Source: Halobacteriales archaeon QS_1_69_70 (GTDB taxonomy: Archaea > Halobacteriota > Halobacteria > Halobacteriales > Haloarculaceae). From it: a DNA stretch of 64,000 bases. Positions 53,124-62,836 of this stretch are shown in pieces. The stretch is taken from NCBI GenBank assembly GCA_003021005.1, contig PXRI01000008.1, positions 1 through 64,000 of the forward strand, read 5' to 3'. Made by a program: the position numbers and the translations under genes. Below the pieces are notes generated by a model. It was given only the letters and a program-made list of their open reading frames with translations, was not told the origin of the DNA and searched no databases. Numbering within the stretch: the first letter of the stretch is position 1; each line of letters begins with the position of its first letter.

Positions 53124-53229
53124 GTGCCACGTTCGGGCGTGCCACGGGAGCGATGCTTAAGCGTTGCCGTTGCCATCCGCGCCGTCCAGTCACGAAGGGG
53201 GCTACCGGAGCGGTGTGAGCGGGCCCGTG

Positions 53230-53325
53230 GACCGTCACGACCGGTGGACGAGGGGGTCTCGCCGGGTGGACGAGTGAGTCACCCGGGTGGACGCGCGGAT
53301 CACTCCCGGTGGACCAGCGCGTCCA
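53230..53325. repeat. ~29-bp imperfect repeats at the end of the PRTase gene
   Basis: On the minus strand GTCCACC occurs about four times at 26-36-base spacing, the first as part of the last codons of the PRTase gene (DALVHRE). The later copies lie outside the gene, so the repeats look like slippage at its 3' end. Confidence 0.5.
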
Positions 53326-54013
53326 CGGGGGCGTCGGTGCTCGCGCGGGCGCGGTCGATGCCCTCGTCGCCGACGGCGATGAGCGCGAAGACGCCGACGA
53401 CCTCCCCGCCGGCCGACCCCGCGACGTCCAACAGGAGTTCCTGGGTCTCCCCGGAGCGGACGAGGTCGTCGACGACGAGCACGGCCTCGCCGGCACCGAC
53501 GGCGTCGGCGGGGAGGAAGTAGTCGATCTCGATGCCGGAGGCGAGCCGCTTTCGGGCCTCGATGAACTCCTCGACGGCCGTCTCCCGGGACTGCTTGGCG
53601 TAGACACAGCGCGCCCCGAAGTACCGCGCCATGGCCGCGGCCAGGGTGATGCCGTCGGTCGCCGCGGTCAGCACCACGTCGGGCGGGTCGGCGTCCAGCA
53701 GCCCGGCGGCGACGGGCGGCACGAGCGACAGGAGCGAGAGGTCGACGACGACGCCGGTGTTGTCGACGTAGCCCTCCTCGTCGACCGCGATGCGGGCGTC
53801 GACCTCCGCTGCGAGAAGCTCCGCCCCGAGGTCCTCGACGACGCCGCGGGCGCGGTCCTCGCTCGGGAGCACGTGGCCGTTGACGTACCGGTTGAGGTCG
53901 CCGGCGGGGAGCCCTGTCTCGGCCGAAAGCTCCTCGTAGGTCCGCGTCTCCTTCAGCGTCCGGAGGACGTCGACCGCGCGCAGCTGGAGGGCGGCCTTCG
54001 TCGAGCGGTCCAT
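53300..54013 (-). CDS. HTH-phosphoribosyltransferase family regulator
   Basis: 237 residues from ATG at 54013. N-terminal helix-turn-helix (RTYEELSAETGLPAGDLNRY then VNGHVLP) joined to a PRTase fold with the PRPP loop AVLVVDDLVRSGETQ. This layout, like bacterial PurR, suggests a purine-responsive DNA-binding protein rather than a salvage enzyme, though activity cannot be excluded. It lies between an NCS2 permease gene and pyrE on the same strand, which fits regulation of nucleobase metabolism. Confidence 0.82.
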   Translation of the reverse strand: MDRSTKAALQLRAVDVLRTLKETRTYEELSAETGLPAGDLNRYVNGHVLPSEDRARGVVEDLGAELLAAEVDARIAVDEEGYVDNTGVVVDLSLLSLVPPVAAGLLDADPPDVVLTAATDGITLAAAMARYFGARCVYAKQSRETAVEEFIEARKRLASGIEIDYFLPADAVGAGEAVLVVDDLVRSGETQELLLDVAGSAGGEVVGVFALIAVGDEGIDRARASTDAPVDALVHRE

Positions 54014-54127
54014 GGCCCAACCGCGACACCACACGTGCATGAACACTTCGGTATCTGAAGGCGGGTCGATGGCCACGCACGTGGCCATCGACCGGGGGAT
54101 CACAGCCGGGCCGCCCGGTGCTGGACG

Positions 54128-54664
54128 CTACTCTCGGTCGGCGAGCAGCTCGGACGCAGTCTCCAGCGCCTCCAGTTCGACGTCGTGGTCGGCGAGGTGC
54201 TCGCGGGCGCCCTCCTCCCGGTCCACCACGACCAGAACGCGATCGACGACCGCGCCGGCCGCCCGGAGCGCCTCGACGGCGTCGACCGCACTCTGCCCGG
54301 TCGTCGCGACATCCTCCAGGACGACGACCGCCTCGCCGGCGTCGAGCTCGCCCTCGATCCGGTTGCCGGTGCCGTACTCCTTGGCCCGCTTGCGGACGAT
54401 GACGTACGGCGCCCCGACGTCGACGGCGGTGACGGCGACGAGCGGGACCGCACCGAGGGCGACACCGGCGAGCCGCGGCGGGTCCCCGGCCGCCCCGAGG
54501 CGGTCGGCGAACGCCCCGGCGATCAGCTCGAGACAGGCCGGGTCGGTCTCGAAGCGGTACTTGTCGACGTAGTACCCGGAGGTGCCGCCGTGGGAGAGGT
54601 CGAACTCCCCGAACTCGACCGCCTCGGCGGCCCGGAGTGCGTCGAGGAGGTCCTGGTCGGCCAT
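54128..54664 (-). CDS. pyrE: Orotate phosphoribosyltransferase
   Basis: Converts orotate and PRPP to OMP in pyrimidine synthesis. 178 residues with the PRPP motif [15 protein letters not shown], the substrate loop [15 protein letters not shown] and a typical start [23 protein letters not shown] at 54664. Followed, 114 bases downstream, by the PRTase-type regulator. Confidence 0.95.
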   Translation of the reverse strand: MADQDLLDALRAAEAVEFGEFDLSHGGTSGYYVDKYRFETDPACLELIAGAFADRLGAAGDPPRLAGVALGAVPLVAVTAVDVGAPYVIVRKRAKEYGTGNRIEGELDAGEAVVVLEDVATTGQSAVDAVEALRAAGAVVDRVLVVVDREEGAREHLADHDVELEALETASELLADRE

Positions 54665-54741
54665 ACCGGCGACTCGGCACACCGGGTGAAAAGCGGCGCG
54701 GAATCGGCGGGCGGGGGCGACGACTGCGGGCGCGCCGGGGC

Positions 54742-55875
54742 CTACCGCTCGTCGACCGGCGGCACCGACCGCTCGTCGGGGCCGACGTACCTGGAGCGGG
54801 GCCGGATGAGCCGGTTGTCGTCGTACTGCTCGAGCACGTGGGCGATCCAGCCGCCGACGCGGCTCATCGCGAAGATGGGGGTGTAGACGTCGACGGGAAC
54901 GTCCATCTGGTAGTACGTGGAGGCGGAGTAGAAGTCGACGTTCGGCGCCAGGCCCTTCTCGGCGACGAGGAACCCCTCGATGTCCCGCGAGTACTCGTAC
55001 CACTTCAGGTCGCCGGCCTCGCCGAGGGCCCTGGACTTCTCGCCGAGGATCTCCGCCCGGGGGTCCTTGACGTCGTAGACCCGGTGGCCGAAGCCGGGGA
55101 CGCGGCGGCCCTCGGCGAGGGCGTCCTCGACCCACTGGCGGGCCGCTTTCTCCGAGGCGTCGACCTCCCGGAGCAGCTCCATGACGTCCTGGTTGGCGCC
55201 GCCGTGGAGGCTGCCGGAGAGGGCGCCGATTGCCGACGTGACCGCCGCGTGCAGGTCCGCGAGCGTCGAGGCGGTGACCTTCGCCGCGAACGTCGAGGCG
55301 TTCAGCCCGTGGTCGGCGTGGAGCACGAGCGCCATGTCGAACGTCTCCGCGAGCACCTCGTCCGGCTCCTCGGCATTGAGCATGTATAGGAAGTTCTCCG
55401 CGTGGCCCAACTCCTCGCGGGGCGCGACGGGGTCGTTCCCGTTCCGGCGCCGCGCGAACGCCGCCAGCGCAGTCGGGACCTTCGCGGTAATCCGGCGGCC
55501 CTTCCGGAGGTTCACGGTTTCGTCGGTCGGGTCCTGACCAACGTCGGGGTCGGTGGCCGACAGCGTCGAGACGACGGTGCGCAGCGCCGCCATCGGGTCC
55601 GCGTCGGCCTCGGCGAGGTCCCGGACGAGCCGATGGACGTCCGCCTCGAGGGACCGGTCGTCGGCCATCGCGGCCGCAAACTGCTCGAGCTCGTGGGCGT
55701 CGGGTAGCTCGCCGTGCCACAGGAGGTAGACGACCTCCTCGAAGGAGGCGGTCCGGGCGAGCTCCTCGATGGGGTAGCCCCGGTAGATCAGCCTGCCCGC
55801 CTCGCCGTCGATGAAGCTGAGCTCCGACTCGGCGACCAGGACGCCCTCCAGGCCTTTCTCGAGCTCGTCGGACAT
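54742..55875 (-). CDS. citZ: Citrate synthase
   Basis: Condenses acetyl-CoA and oxaloacetate at the entry of the TCA cycle. 377 residues, the archaeal/Gram-positive short type. Active-site motifs: [15 protein letters not shown] (His), [17 protein letters not shown] (His), [15 protein letters not shown] (His/Arg) and [11 protein letters not shown] (catalytic Asp). Its upstream region holds the TAGCGTATG start context only. Confidence 0.96.
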   Translation of the reverse strand: MSDELEKGLEGVLVAESELSFIDGEAGRLIYRGYPIEELARTASFEEVVYLLWHGELPDAHELEQFAAAMADDRSLEADVHRLVRDLAEADADPMAALRTVVSTLSATDPDVGQDPTDETVNLRKGRRITAKVPTALAAFARRRNGNDPVAPREELGHAENFLYMLNAEEPDEVLAETFDMALVLHADHGLNASTFAAKVTASTLADLHAAVTSAIGALSGSLHGGANQDVMELLREVDASEKAARQWVEDALAEGRRVPGFGHRVYDVKDPRAEILGEKSRALGEAGDLKWYEYSRDIEGFLVAEKGLAPNVDFYSASTYYQMDVPVDVYTPIFAMSRVGGWIAHVLEQYDDNRLIRPRSRYVGPDERSVPPVDER

Positions 55876-56192
55876 ACGCTACGCCTTCCCGTGGACGGGA
55901 GAAAAGGGTTACCGTTCGGGCGAGCCCGCAGCGTGGGCGACCACAGCGCCGGTCCCGGATACCGTGCCCACGAGCACCGGCAGGTACCGCGCCGTCGTCC
56001 GGACGGTGCCCGCGTTCCCGGCGGCGGCCGCCGCGCCCGGACGGTCCGGAGCACCCGCGAACACGCCTCTCGGTTCGCCCGCCCGACACAAAGCCATGCG
56101 TATCCCGGCCCTGCGCGGAATCCCCCGCCGAGAGACGGAAAAGCCGGCACGTATCAGTAGGCCTAAGACCGCCCGGCGGTCGAGTGGTGGTA
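55876..56192. other. Intergenic region, divergent genes
   Basis: 317 bases between citrate synthase and the deacylase gene. A 62-codon frame on the minus strand (55909-56097) is Ala/Gly/Arg-rich and not convincing. No repeat or hairpin of note seen; both promoters should lie here. Confidence 0.6.
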
Positions 56193-57149
56193 ATGACGTC
56201 CCTCGGTTCGGCGACGGCCGCCCCCGGCGAGACGGACACGGGGCGGCTGTCGGTCGGCGAGGCCCGCGACGGCTCCGAGGTCGGGCTGCCGGTGGCGGTC
56301 GTCAACGGCGACCGGGGCGGGAAGACCCTCTACGTGCAGGCCGTCTCGGACGGCGACGAGCTCAACGGCCTCGGGGTGGTCCGCCGGCTCGTCCCGCAGC
56401 TCGACCCGGCGGACCTGGCGGGCGAACTGCTCGTCGTCGGCATCGTGAACCCCTACGGGTTCCAGGTCGGCGAGCACCGCAACCCCATCGACGACACGAA
56501 GCTCAACCGGGCATACCCCGGTGACGAGGCGGGCACCACCTCCGAGCGCATCGCCGCGGCGACATTCGAGGCCGCCACCCGCGCCGACCTCATCCTCGAC
56601 CTCCACCAGGGGTCGACCTCCTGTATGATCGACGAGACCCGCGTCCGCTGTGGCCCCCGCCACCGCCTCCACGATGACTGTCTCGACCTCGCCCGGGCGT
56701 TTGGCTGCGGGTACGTCCTCGACAAGAAGGGCCCCGACGGCCAGCTGGCCCGCGCCGCCCCGGACGAGGGCATCCCCACAATCGACCCCGAACTCGGCGG
56801 CTCCGTCGGCTGGGACGAGCCGTCCATCCGGACCGGCCTGACCGGCACGTTCAACGTCCTCCACCGGTACGGGTTCCTCGAGGGGGAGGTCGAGGTCGTG
56901 CCCCAGACCCGCGCGAGCGACTTCGAGCAGTACGGCGCGGCCGCCGGCGGGCTGGTCGACTACACCGTCGAACTGGGCGAGGAGGTCACCGAGGGCGACG
57001 TCCTCTTTTCGGTCACCGACCCGTTCGGCGAGGTCAGGGCGGAGGTGACCGCCGACGCCGACGGCATCCTCTGGCGCCACCGGCGTCTGCCCCAGGTGGC
57101 CACCGGCGAGTACGTCTGCTCGCTCGGGACCGACGTCGACACCGTCTGA
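56193..57149 (+). CDS. Succinylglutamate desuccinylase/aspartoacylase family protein
   Basis: 318 residues of the M14-like AstE/aspartoacylase family, zinc-dependent deacylases that act on N-acyl amino acids or related amides. Zinc-site candidates: the region [20 protein letters not shown] (the family HGDE-like loop is altered here), and [26 protein letters not shown] is the substrate-binding Arg region. A C-terminal beta-rich lobe ([20 protein letters not shown]) is present. The altered first zinc motif makes the catalytic status uncertain. Confidence 0.82.
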   Translation: MTSLGSATAAPGETDTGRLSVGEARDGSEVGLPVAVVNGDRGGKTLYVQAVSDGDELNGLGVVRRLVPQLDPADLAGELLVVGIVNPYGFQVGEHRNPIDDTKLNRAYPGDEAGTTSERIAAATFEAATRADLILDLHQGSTSCMIDETRVRCGPRHRLHDDCLDLARAFGCGYVLDKKGPDGQLARAAPDEGIPTIDPELGGSVGWDEPSIRTGLTGTFNVLHRYGFLEGEVEVVPQTRASDFEQYGAAAGGLVDYTVELGEEVTEGDVLFSVTDPFGEVRAEVTADADGILWRHRRLPQVATGEYVCSLGTDVDTV

Positions 57150-57310
57150 CGGGCGAGAGTTTATCCCGGGTGGGGCGGCCAGACCCTCCGTGACCTGAGC
57201 GCCGCCGGCGGCCGGTCGAGGCCGACGTGTGGGGCGCCGCCGCCGGCACTCGACGCCCCGCCTGCTCGCCACACCGAAATCACCAGGGGACCGTCCCGCC
57301 AAGCCACGGT

Positions 57311-58378
57311 ATGGACCTCCGGTGTCCGGCCTGCGACCGCACGTTCCCCGACCGCTGGCGGTGTACCTGCGGTGGCCCGCTGGAGTTCGCCGAGCGACCG
57401 CGACCGGCGAGCGAGACACCGGACGTCGATCCCCGCGAGGGAATCTGGGCCTTCCGGTCGTTCCTCCCGGTCGCGCGGCACGTCTCCCTCGGGGAGGGGT
57501 ACACCCCGCTGGTCGACGGTCCTGACCCCGCGACGGCGTTCAAGCTGGAGTACGTCCTCCCGACGGGGTCGTTCAAGGACCGCGGCGCCGCCACCACCCT
57601 CTCGCGGGCCGTCGCGGTCGGCGCCGACCGCGTGCTGGAAGACTCCTCCGGCAACGCCGGGGCGGCCATCGCCGCCTACGCCGCCCGCGCCGGGCTCCCC
57701 GCGAGGATCTACGTCCCGGCCGACGCGAAACCGTCGAAACTGGAGGCGACACGGCGGGCCGGCGCCGACGTCGTTCGCGTCGACGGAACGCGCGGCGACG
57801 TCACGGACGTCTGCGTCGACGCCGTCGAAGCCGGCGAGGGCTGGTACGCCAGCCACGCCTGGAACCCGGCCTTTCTCGCCGGCACCGCGACGATGGCTTA
57901 CGAGGTCGCCCACCAGCGGGACTGGACGGTTCCGGACGCCCTCGTCCTCCCGGTCGGCCACGGCACCCTCTTGCTCGGGGCGTACCGGGGGTTCCGGGCG
58001 CTCGAGGCCGCCGGCTGGACCGACCGGACGCCGCGGCTCCTCGCCGCCCAGGCCGCCGGCAACGCCCCGATCGTCAACACACTGCACGGCTCCCGTGCGG
58101 CGGCCGGCGAGAACGACGTGGCCGACGGGATCCGGATCCACGACCCCGTCCGCGAGACGACGATCCTCGAGGCGATCGAGGCCACCGACGGCGACGCCAT
58201 CGCGCTCCCGTCGGCGGCCGTCCGCACGGCACGCGACCGCCTCCACGGCCAAGGGTTCTACGTGGAATCGACGGCCGCCGTCGCGCCCGCGGCGCTCGAA
58301 GCCTACCGGGACCGCGGCCTCGTCGATGCCGACGACGACGTCGTCGTTCCCCTGACGGGCACCGGTCTGAAGGAGTAG
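57311..58378 (+). CDS. Threonine synthase-like PLP enzyme
   Basis: 355 residues, fold type II PLP enzyme. N-terminal zinc ribbon (C5, C8, C18, C20: CPAC, CTCGG) is as in archaeal threonine synthases. PLP lysine K89 (PTGSFKDRGA), phosphate-binding SSGNAGAAIAAYAARAG, and a Gly-rich loop VLPVGHGTLLLG follow. It may be threonine synthase or a paralogue such as cysteate synthase or another beta-lyase. Converges with tiaS. Confidence 0.82.
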   Translation: MDLRCPACDRTFPDRWRCTCGGPLEFAERPRPASETPDVDPREGIWAFRSFLPVARHVSLGEGYTPLVDGPDPATAFKLEYVLPTGSFKDRGAATTLSRAVAVGADRVLEDSSGNAGAAIAAYAARAGLPARIYVPADAKPSKLEATRRAGADVVRVDGTRGDVTDVCVDAVEAGEGWYASHAWNPAFLAGTATMAYEVAHQRDWTVPDALVLPVGHGTLLLGAYRGFRALEAAGWTDRTPRLLAAQAAGNAPIVNTLHGSRAAAGENDVADGIRIHDPVRETTILEAIEATDGDAIALPSAAVRTARDRLHGQGFYVESTAAVAPAALEAYRDRGLVDADDDVVVPLTGTGLKE

Positions 58379-58427
58379 CCACCCGGTTGACGACGGACCC
58401 GCGACAGCGTGGCACGGCAACGGCCCG

Positions 58428-59696
58428 TCACCGCTCGGGGTGGACCGGCGCGTCGAAGCCCCCGCGGACGAGCGGCTTGGCGACGTGCCGACGCGCCCGC
58501 GGTGGCACCTCGTACCAGCCGACCTGGAGGGTCCGCTCGAGCGGTCGCTGCACCCGTCCATCGGCTGCCGTCCCGCAGTCCCGACACCGGTAGCCCTGGC
58601 CGCTGCCGGCCGACTCCATCGTCCGTCCGCAGTCCGGACAGGTCGGCGTGACCGCCTCGACCCGGCACAGCCCCCTGACGGCGAACTTCTCGAGCTTCAA
58701 CGTCCCCGCGGCGACCTCCCCGCAGACGGTCACCTCGTCGCCGACGCGGAGCCGCCGGACGTGCTCTCTGAACCGCTTCGTCGGTTCGAAGGCGACACAC
58801 CGAATTCTGCTCGACCCATCGGCCAGTCCGAAGAACACGTGGCCCCCTTCGCGGCTGTCGGGCGACGACGCGACCGTCCCGTCCAGGCGGTAGGACCGCC
58901 CGTCCGCCGCGTTCGGGACATCACCATCGAGCAGATGGGCGTCCGTGCCCTGGTTCGTGAGGAACGTACGTGCGCGGTCGACCGCTTCGCCCTCGATGCG
59001 GGCCGCGGCGGCGCGGCATTCCGACGGGTCGTCGCCGCGGACGCCGTACAGTACCGGGCCCGGGGTCCGTGGCACGCAGACCGTCTCCCCGTTCCCCCGG
59101 TCGACGGTATCCCAGACCGACGGGTAGGCCGCGTCTGCGGCCGCGAACACCGAATCCCCGTCGACATCACGCGCCGTGCCCCACCGGTCCGGACTCCGGT
59201 AGGCGATGTGTTCGTAGGTCCACTCGTCGAAGGCCGCCCAGGCCCCGAGGGCCGCGAGCGCACCGATGACGCCTCGACCGTTCTTCCACGTCTCGAGGCG
59301 GTACGTAGCAGCCTCGGCTACACGTCGGGCGTTCTCCCTGGTGTGGTGGTCGGTGACGGCCACGCGCGAGAACTCGACGACCTGGTCGGGCACCGCTCCC
59401 GGCCGCCCGTCGCCCACGACGACCCCCGGGTTGGTACGGTCGTCGGCCGTCTCGGCGGCTGCCTCGACGACCTTGCTGGCGACGTCGGCGGCCGTCGACG
59501 CGTCGGCGTCCGTATGAACGGCGAGGGCCGCGTTGCCGCGGGTCTTGTACTCGACCGCCGGATTGCAGCGGACGAGGAGCACCCGCTCGACGGCCGCGCC
59601 GGCGGCCGCCAGCCGACGGGCGACCGAGTCCGCGACGTAGGTCGTACACATCCCCCGGTCGCGGGAGTCCGTGTCGTCGAGCCCGATGACGGTCAT
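58428..59696 (-). CDS. tiaS: tRNA(Ile2) 2-agmatinylcytidine synthetase TiaS
   Basis: Forms agmatidine at position 34 of tRNA-Ile2 so that it reads AUA; essential in archaea. 422 residues from ATG at 59696: MTVIGLDDTDSRDRGMCTTY, then GRGVIGALAALGAW, an OB-fold (RLDGTVASSPDSREGGHVFF) and a C-terminal zinc ribbon (TPTCPDCGRTMESAGSGQG then YRCRDCG). A longer start at 59822 would add 42 hydrophobic residues and is not supported by the family N-terminus. Confidence 0.93.
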   Translation of the reverse strand: MTVIGLDDTDSRDRGMCTTYVADSVARRLAAAGAAVERVLLVRCNPAVEYKTRGNAALAVHTDADASTAADVASKVVEAAAETADDRTNPGVVVGDGRPGAVPDQVVEFSRVAVTDHHTRENARRVAEAATYRLETWKNGRGVIGALAALGAWAAFDEWTYEHIAYRSPDRWGTARDVDGDSVFAAADAAYPSVWDTVDRGNGETVCVPRTPGPVLYGVRGDDPSECRAAAARIEGEAVDRARTFLTNQGTDAHLLDGDVPNAADGRSYRLDGTVASSPDSREGGHVFFGLADGSSRIRCVAFEPTKRFREHVRRLRVGDEVTVCGEVAAGTLKLEKFAVRGLCRVEAVTPTCPDCGRTMESAGSGQGYRCRDCGTAADGRVQRPLERTLQVGWYEVPPRARRHVAKPLVRGGFDAPVHPER

Positions 59697-59795
59697 GGCC
59701 GCCGGTAGTGGCAGGGGCACCAACGGCGTTACGGTCAGTAAAAAGGCAGCGGCCGGACGGCTACCGCAATCGCACGATGGCACCGGTGTGTGACG

Positions 59796-59826
59796 GGGAA
59801 ACACATATAACCAGGGAAACACCTAT
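59796..59826 (+). promoter_or_regulatory. Promoter with two GGGAAACAC direct repeats
   Basis: GGGAAACACATAT and GGGAAACACCTAT start 17 bases apart, just before the ATG at 59835. The first includes ATATAA, the likely TATA box. Repeats this close to the start of a regulator gene suggest self-control. The divergent tiaS start is 140 bases away. Confidence 0.5.
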
Positions 59827-59834
59827 GTAGCCCC

Positions 59835-60794
59835 ATGTCCCGGGCCGCGCTGGTCGGCAACGTCACGTCGATGCTCGCCGACGCCGGGTTCGCGGTGAGC
59901 GACCGGTGTGCGATCCGGCCGAAGAGCTTCGACATCGCCGCACGCCGCGGCGACGACGTGGTCCTCCTGAAGGTGCTGGCTAACGTCGACGCCTTCGACG
60001 GGTCAACCGGCGCCGAGATGCGGCGCCTCGGCGAGTACCTCGAGGCGACCCCCCTCGTCATCGGACTCCGGACGCGGAACGAGGACCTCAAACCGGGCGT
60101 AGTGTACTTTCGGCACGGCGTGCCGGTGCTGTCGCCGGACACCGCCCTGGACCTGTTCGTCGAGGCGGTCCCGCCGCTCATCTACGCCGCCCCGGGTGGG
60201 CTATACGTCAACGTCGACGGCGACCTGCTGGCCGAGGTCCGGTCGGACCGCGAGTGGTCCCTCGGGAAGCTGGCGAGCGAACTCGGCGTCTCCCGCCGCA
60301 CCGTCTCGAAGTACGAGGACGGCATGAGCGCAAGCGTCGACGTCGCCGCCGAGCTCGAGGAGATTTTCGACCGGCCGCTCGCGAGCCCGGTCAGCGTCTT
60401 CGACGGCGCCGAGGGGGTCCGGGACGACGTCGACGAGCCCGAGGAACCGGACGCCGACCCCGACGATGCCCACCTCATCACGATCCTGACCCGCGTCGGC
60501 TTCACCGTCCATCCGACGTCGCGGGCGCCGTTCGAGGCCATAAGCGAGGACCAGGAGGGCGATGGGAAGGTCCTCACCGGCCACTCGGAGTTCGATCGAA
60601 CCGCCGAAAAGCGCGCCCGGATCATGTCCTCCGTCGGCCACGTCACGCGGACCCGGTCGGTCTACGTCGTCGACAGCGCCCGCCGGGACTCCGTCGAGGC
60701 CACTGCACTCATCGAGCACGAGGAGGTAGCGGACCTCGACGACACCGACGACCTCGACGCCATAATCCGCGAACGGTCGGAAGCGGAAGCCTGA
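59835..60794 (+). CDS. COG1395-type HTH transcriptional regulator
   Basis: 319 residues. The N-terminal domain ([20 protein letters not shown] and the [15 protein letters not shown] strand) looks like a restriction-endonuclease-like fold; a central Xre HTH ([20 protein letters not shown]) lies near residues 139-160; a C-terminal acid-linked domain ([20 protein letters not shown]) follows. This matches the archaeal putative HTH regulator COG1395. Target unknown. The paired repeats before its start may be its own operator. Confidence 0.88.
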   Translation: MSRAALVGNVTSMLADAGFAVSDRCAIRPKSFDIAARRGDDVVLLKVLANVDAFDGSTGAEMRRLGEYLEATPLVIGLRTRNEDLKPGVVYFRHGVPVLSPDTALDLFVEAVPPLIYAAPGGLYVNVDGDLLAEVRSDREWSLGKLASELGVSRRTVSKYEDGMSASVDVAAELEEIFDRPLASPVSVFDGAEGVRDDVDEPEEPDADPDDAHLITILTRVGFTVHPTSRAPFEAISEDQEGDGKVLTGHSEFDRTAEKRARIMSSVGHVTRTRSVYVVDSARRDSVEATALIEHEEVADLDDTDDLDAIIRERSEAEA

Positions 60795-60926
60795 AAGGTC
60801 GCGGCTCGCTCCGACGGGGGGTCGGACCACTGTCACGGCGGTTGATCGAGGGCTCGGCCACCGACGCCAGCACCCGATGAACGACCCCCTCGGGTCCTGC
60901 CAGTTGACCACCACGCTACCCACGTT

Positions 60927-60951
60927 TGTAGCGCATGAACCTGCCAGTGAC
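60927..60951 (+). repeat. 25-nt motif shared with the MazF-like locus
   Basis: TGTAGCGCATGAACCTGCCA followed by GTGAC; two differences from 11429-11453. It lies 59 bases before the mntA start. Confidence 0.6.
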
Positions 60952-61009
60952 GCCTGTACTCCGGGCACCCCCTGTTCTTTTATATTGTCCGAGGGCTTGA
61001 TTTCTCCAA

Positions 61010-61498
61010 ATGAGATCTGCTGCGTCGACTGCTTTCGACCCCTCCCTCGAGCTTGATGCCCTCCAGGCTATCCTCCGGGAGCACCCGCTTAGGCTCGCGA
61101 TCCTCTTTGGCTCATATGCCACCGACACGACAGACACGACTGGCGATATCGATCTCGCAGTCGAATTTGACGAGCACCAGCCATCCGATCCCAGCTACAA
61201 CGACGTGTTCCTGGGGCTGAGTGCCGACCTCAGTGACGCCCTCGAGACGGATGCCGTGGATCTCCTGGATATCCATACGGTCTCGCCAGCACTGGCGGAA
61301 TCGATCTTCGAGCAGGGCGTCCTTCTCGTCGGTGAGGAAGTACACGCCACCGAGCTTCGCCGCCAGCTCACGACACCCGAGGCCGACCGGCAGTCGCCTC
61401 GCGACCGACTCGATGCGGCCCTGGCCAGAATCGACGACCATCTCGCCGACGATGACGGCGGGGCATCCGTTGTTGGCGATGCAGAGGACAACCGATGA
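61010..61498 (+). CDS. mntA: MntA-like nucleotidyltransferase antitoxin
   Basis: 162-residue minimal nucleotidyltransferase: the GSx10DxD signature is residues 34-48 (GSYATDTTDTTGDIDLAV). In the type VII pair, MntA adenylylates HepT and blocks its RNase activity. The stop overlaps the hepT ATG by four bases, so expression is coupled. A TTTTATAT box lies about 30 bases upstream. The long acidic tail (DHLADDDGGASVVGDAEDNR) is halophilic. Confidence 0.88.
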   Translation: MRSAASTAFDPSLELDALQAILREHPLRLAILFGSYATDTTDTTGDIDLAVEFDEHQPSDPSYNDVFLGLSADLSDALETDAVDLLDIHTVSPALAESIFEQGVLLVGEEVHATELRRQLTTPEADRQSPRDRLDAALARIDDHLADDDGGASVVGDAEDNR

Positions 61499-61953
61499 CG
61501 GACGAGGAACTACCGGGAGATCGCCTCAACCGGATTCTCACTGCTGTCGAAACCATCGACGAGAGTCTGGGCGTCCTCGCACGGAAGCAGCAGGTCGGTC
61601 GCGAGGACTACAAGGCGGACTCGGATACGCGTGATATCGTCGAGCGTCGGTTCCTGAAGATGACTGACGCAGCCATCGACATTGCCGAGGAACTCGTCAA
61701 ACACGAGCGCGCGCAGCCACCGGAGAGTAATCCGGCATCGATGCGCACGCTCGGTGAGATCGGAGTGCTCTCTGGGTCACTGCCCGAAGAGATGGCACAG
61801 GGCGCACGGTTCCGAAACGTGTTATCCCACACCTACGGGAACATTATCGATCATGACGTCGTGTACAATGCGCTGCAAGACCTCGAGCGCTATCGAGCCT
61901 TCGTGGAGGCCGTCCGGGACTACTTCGAGGCCACTGGCGCGTTTGAGGACTGA
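61495..61953 (+). CDS. hepT: HepT-like HEPN (DUF86) ribonuclease toxin
   Basis: 152-residue all-helical HEPN protein. The active motif R-x4-H is R107-NVLS-H112 (ARFRNVLSHTYGNI), followed by the Tyr that MntA modifies in characterised pairs (Y114). Length is standard. Paired with mntA; toxicity and antitoxin action are inferred from family. Confidence 0.88.
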   Translation: MTDEELPGDRLNRILTAVETIDESLGVLARKQQVGREDYKADSDTRDIVERRFLKMTDAAIDIAEELVKHERAQPPESNPASMRTLGEIGVLSGSLPEEMAQGARFRNVLSHTYGNIIDHDVVYNALQDLERYRAFVEAVRDYFEATGAFED

Positions 61954-61978
61954 CGCCTGCAGAGCCAGACGGATCGTC

Positions 61979-62314
61979 GTGTTGACGACGTTCGAGGTGA
62001 CCGCCTATCGGACGCTGTGGTTCGGCCTGCCGTACGACTCGGAGACGGTCGAACAGGGCGCGGCGGTCGGGAACGGCGCGCTTGCAAAGGTGCGGTGGTA
62101 CGAAGGCGAGCCGATTGGCGACGGTCACCTGCAGGGGCAGTTCGCGGCTCTCAAAGATGTCGTCGGCGACATGATCGACAAGGGCGTCTTCACGTCGTCA
62201 ACGGCAAGCCAGTACCTGAAATGGAAGCTCGCGGAGCGGGTCGGAGACCAGCAAGAGCTGCGCATTCCGACTGGTGGGTCTCCCTTCGAGAAGGCGAGTC
62301 TCCGTCAATCGTAG
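61979..62314 (+). CDS. Unknown protein after hepT, possibly truncated
   Basis: 111 residues from a GTG at 61979, 25 bases after hepT. It reads VLTTFEVTAYRTLWFGLPYD, then GAAVGNGALAKVRWYEGEPI and FTSSTASQYLKWKLAERVGD. Coding style is good but no family is recognised. It may be the C-terminal fragment of a longer protein, since it starts abruptly within a beta-like stretch. Confidence 0.5.
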   Translation: MLTTFEVTAYRTLWFGLPYDSETVEQGAAVGNGALAKVRWYEGEPIGDGHLQGQFAALKDVVGDMIDKGVFTSSTASQYLKWKLAERVGDQQELRIPTGGSPFEKASLRQS

Positions 62315-62479
62315 GCTATTTGCTATGACGCACAACGGTGTCATACTCCTCTTCACATAGACCAGATGCTCAGTGTCTGTATCTCTATCGCTCAATATGT
62401 TTATTACCATAACTGGCGTGATTCTTTGCTCAATTTCAACCCCCTAAAGCATATACGTTGAATAGTAGTATTGCGCAAT

Positions 62480-62836
62480 ATGGGCAAACGATTCGCTGAA
62501 CCGGGTTTTGACGTGCTTATCAGTTTTGCTACCGCATTAGCGTTTATGAATAATATGCTTGGTCTCTTTGTTGACCCATCCGCAGCAGTGATCATCAGCC
62601 TCGTACTCGTCATCGGGGCAACCGTCCTCATTCCTCGTGAAAAACGAATTATGGCCGGAATTATCGGCTCAATTGCTGTCGTAGTCGGCGGCGTAGTAAT
62701 TCCTCGATTTCTTGTCTTCACAGGGGTTGCTGATGAATTCGTGCTACTAATCGCTCTCAGTGGGTTTCTTCTCCTCCTATCGTTTGCCGCCCTTCGGATA
62801 ACAATTTTCAGGCAACGCACTACAAAACCTGCCTAA
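62480..62836 (+). CDS. Small membrane protein, AT-rich gene
   Basis: 118 residues with four hydrophobic segments (ISFATALAFMNNMLGLF, AAVIISLVLVIGATVLI, IMAGIIGSIAVVVGGVVI, FVLLIALSGFLLLLSFAAL). Codon use is far richer in A+T than most of the window, so it is probably recently acquired. ATG at 62480 is preceded by a TTG two codons upstream. No family recognised; it could be a small effector of a defence or toxin locus. Confidence 0.6.
   Translation: MGKRFAEPGFDVLISFATALAFMNNMLGLFVDPSAAVIISLVLVIGATVLIPREKRIMAGIIGSIAVVVGGVVIPRFLVFTGVADEFVLLIALSGFLLLLSFAALRITIFRQRTTKPA

Noticed and set aside
55909-56097. 62-codon minus frame upstream of citrate synthase
   Set aside because: Has a hydrophobic patch ([16 protein letters not shown]) but is otherwise Ala/Gly/Arg-rich, with no promoter seen; evidence too weak.
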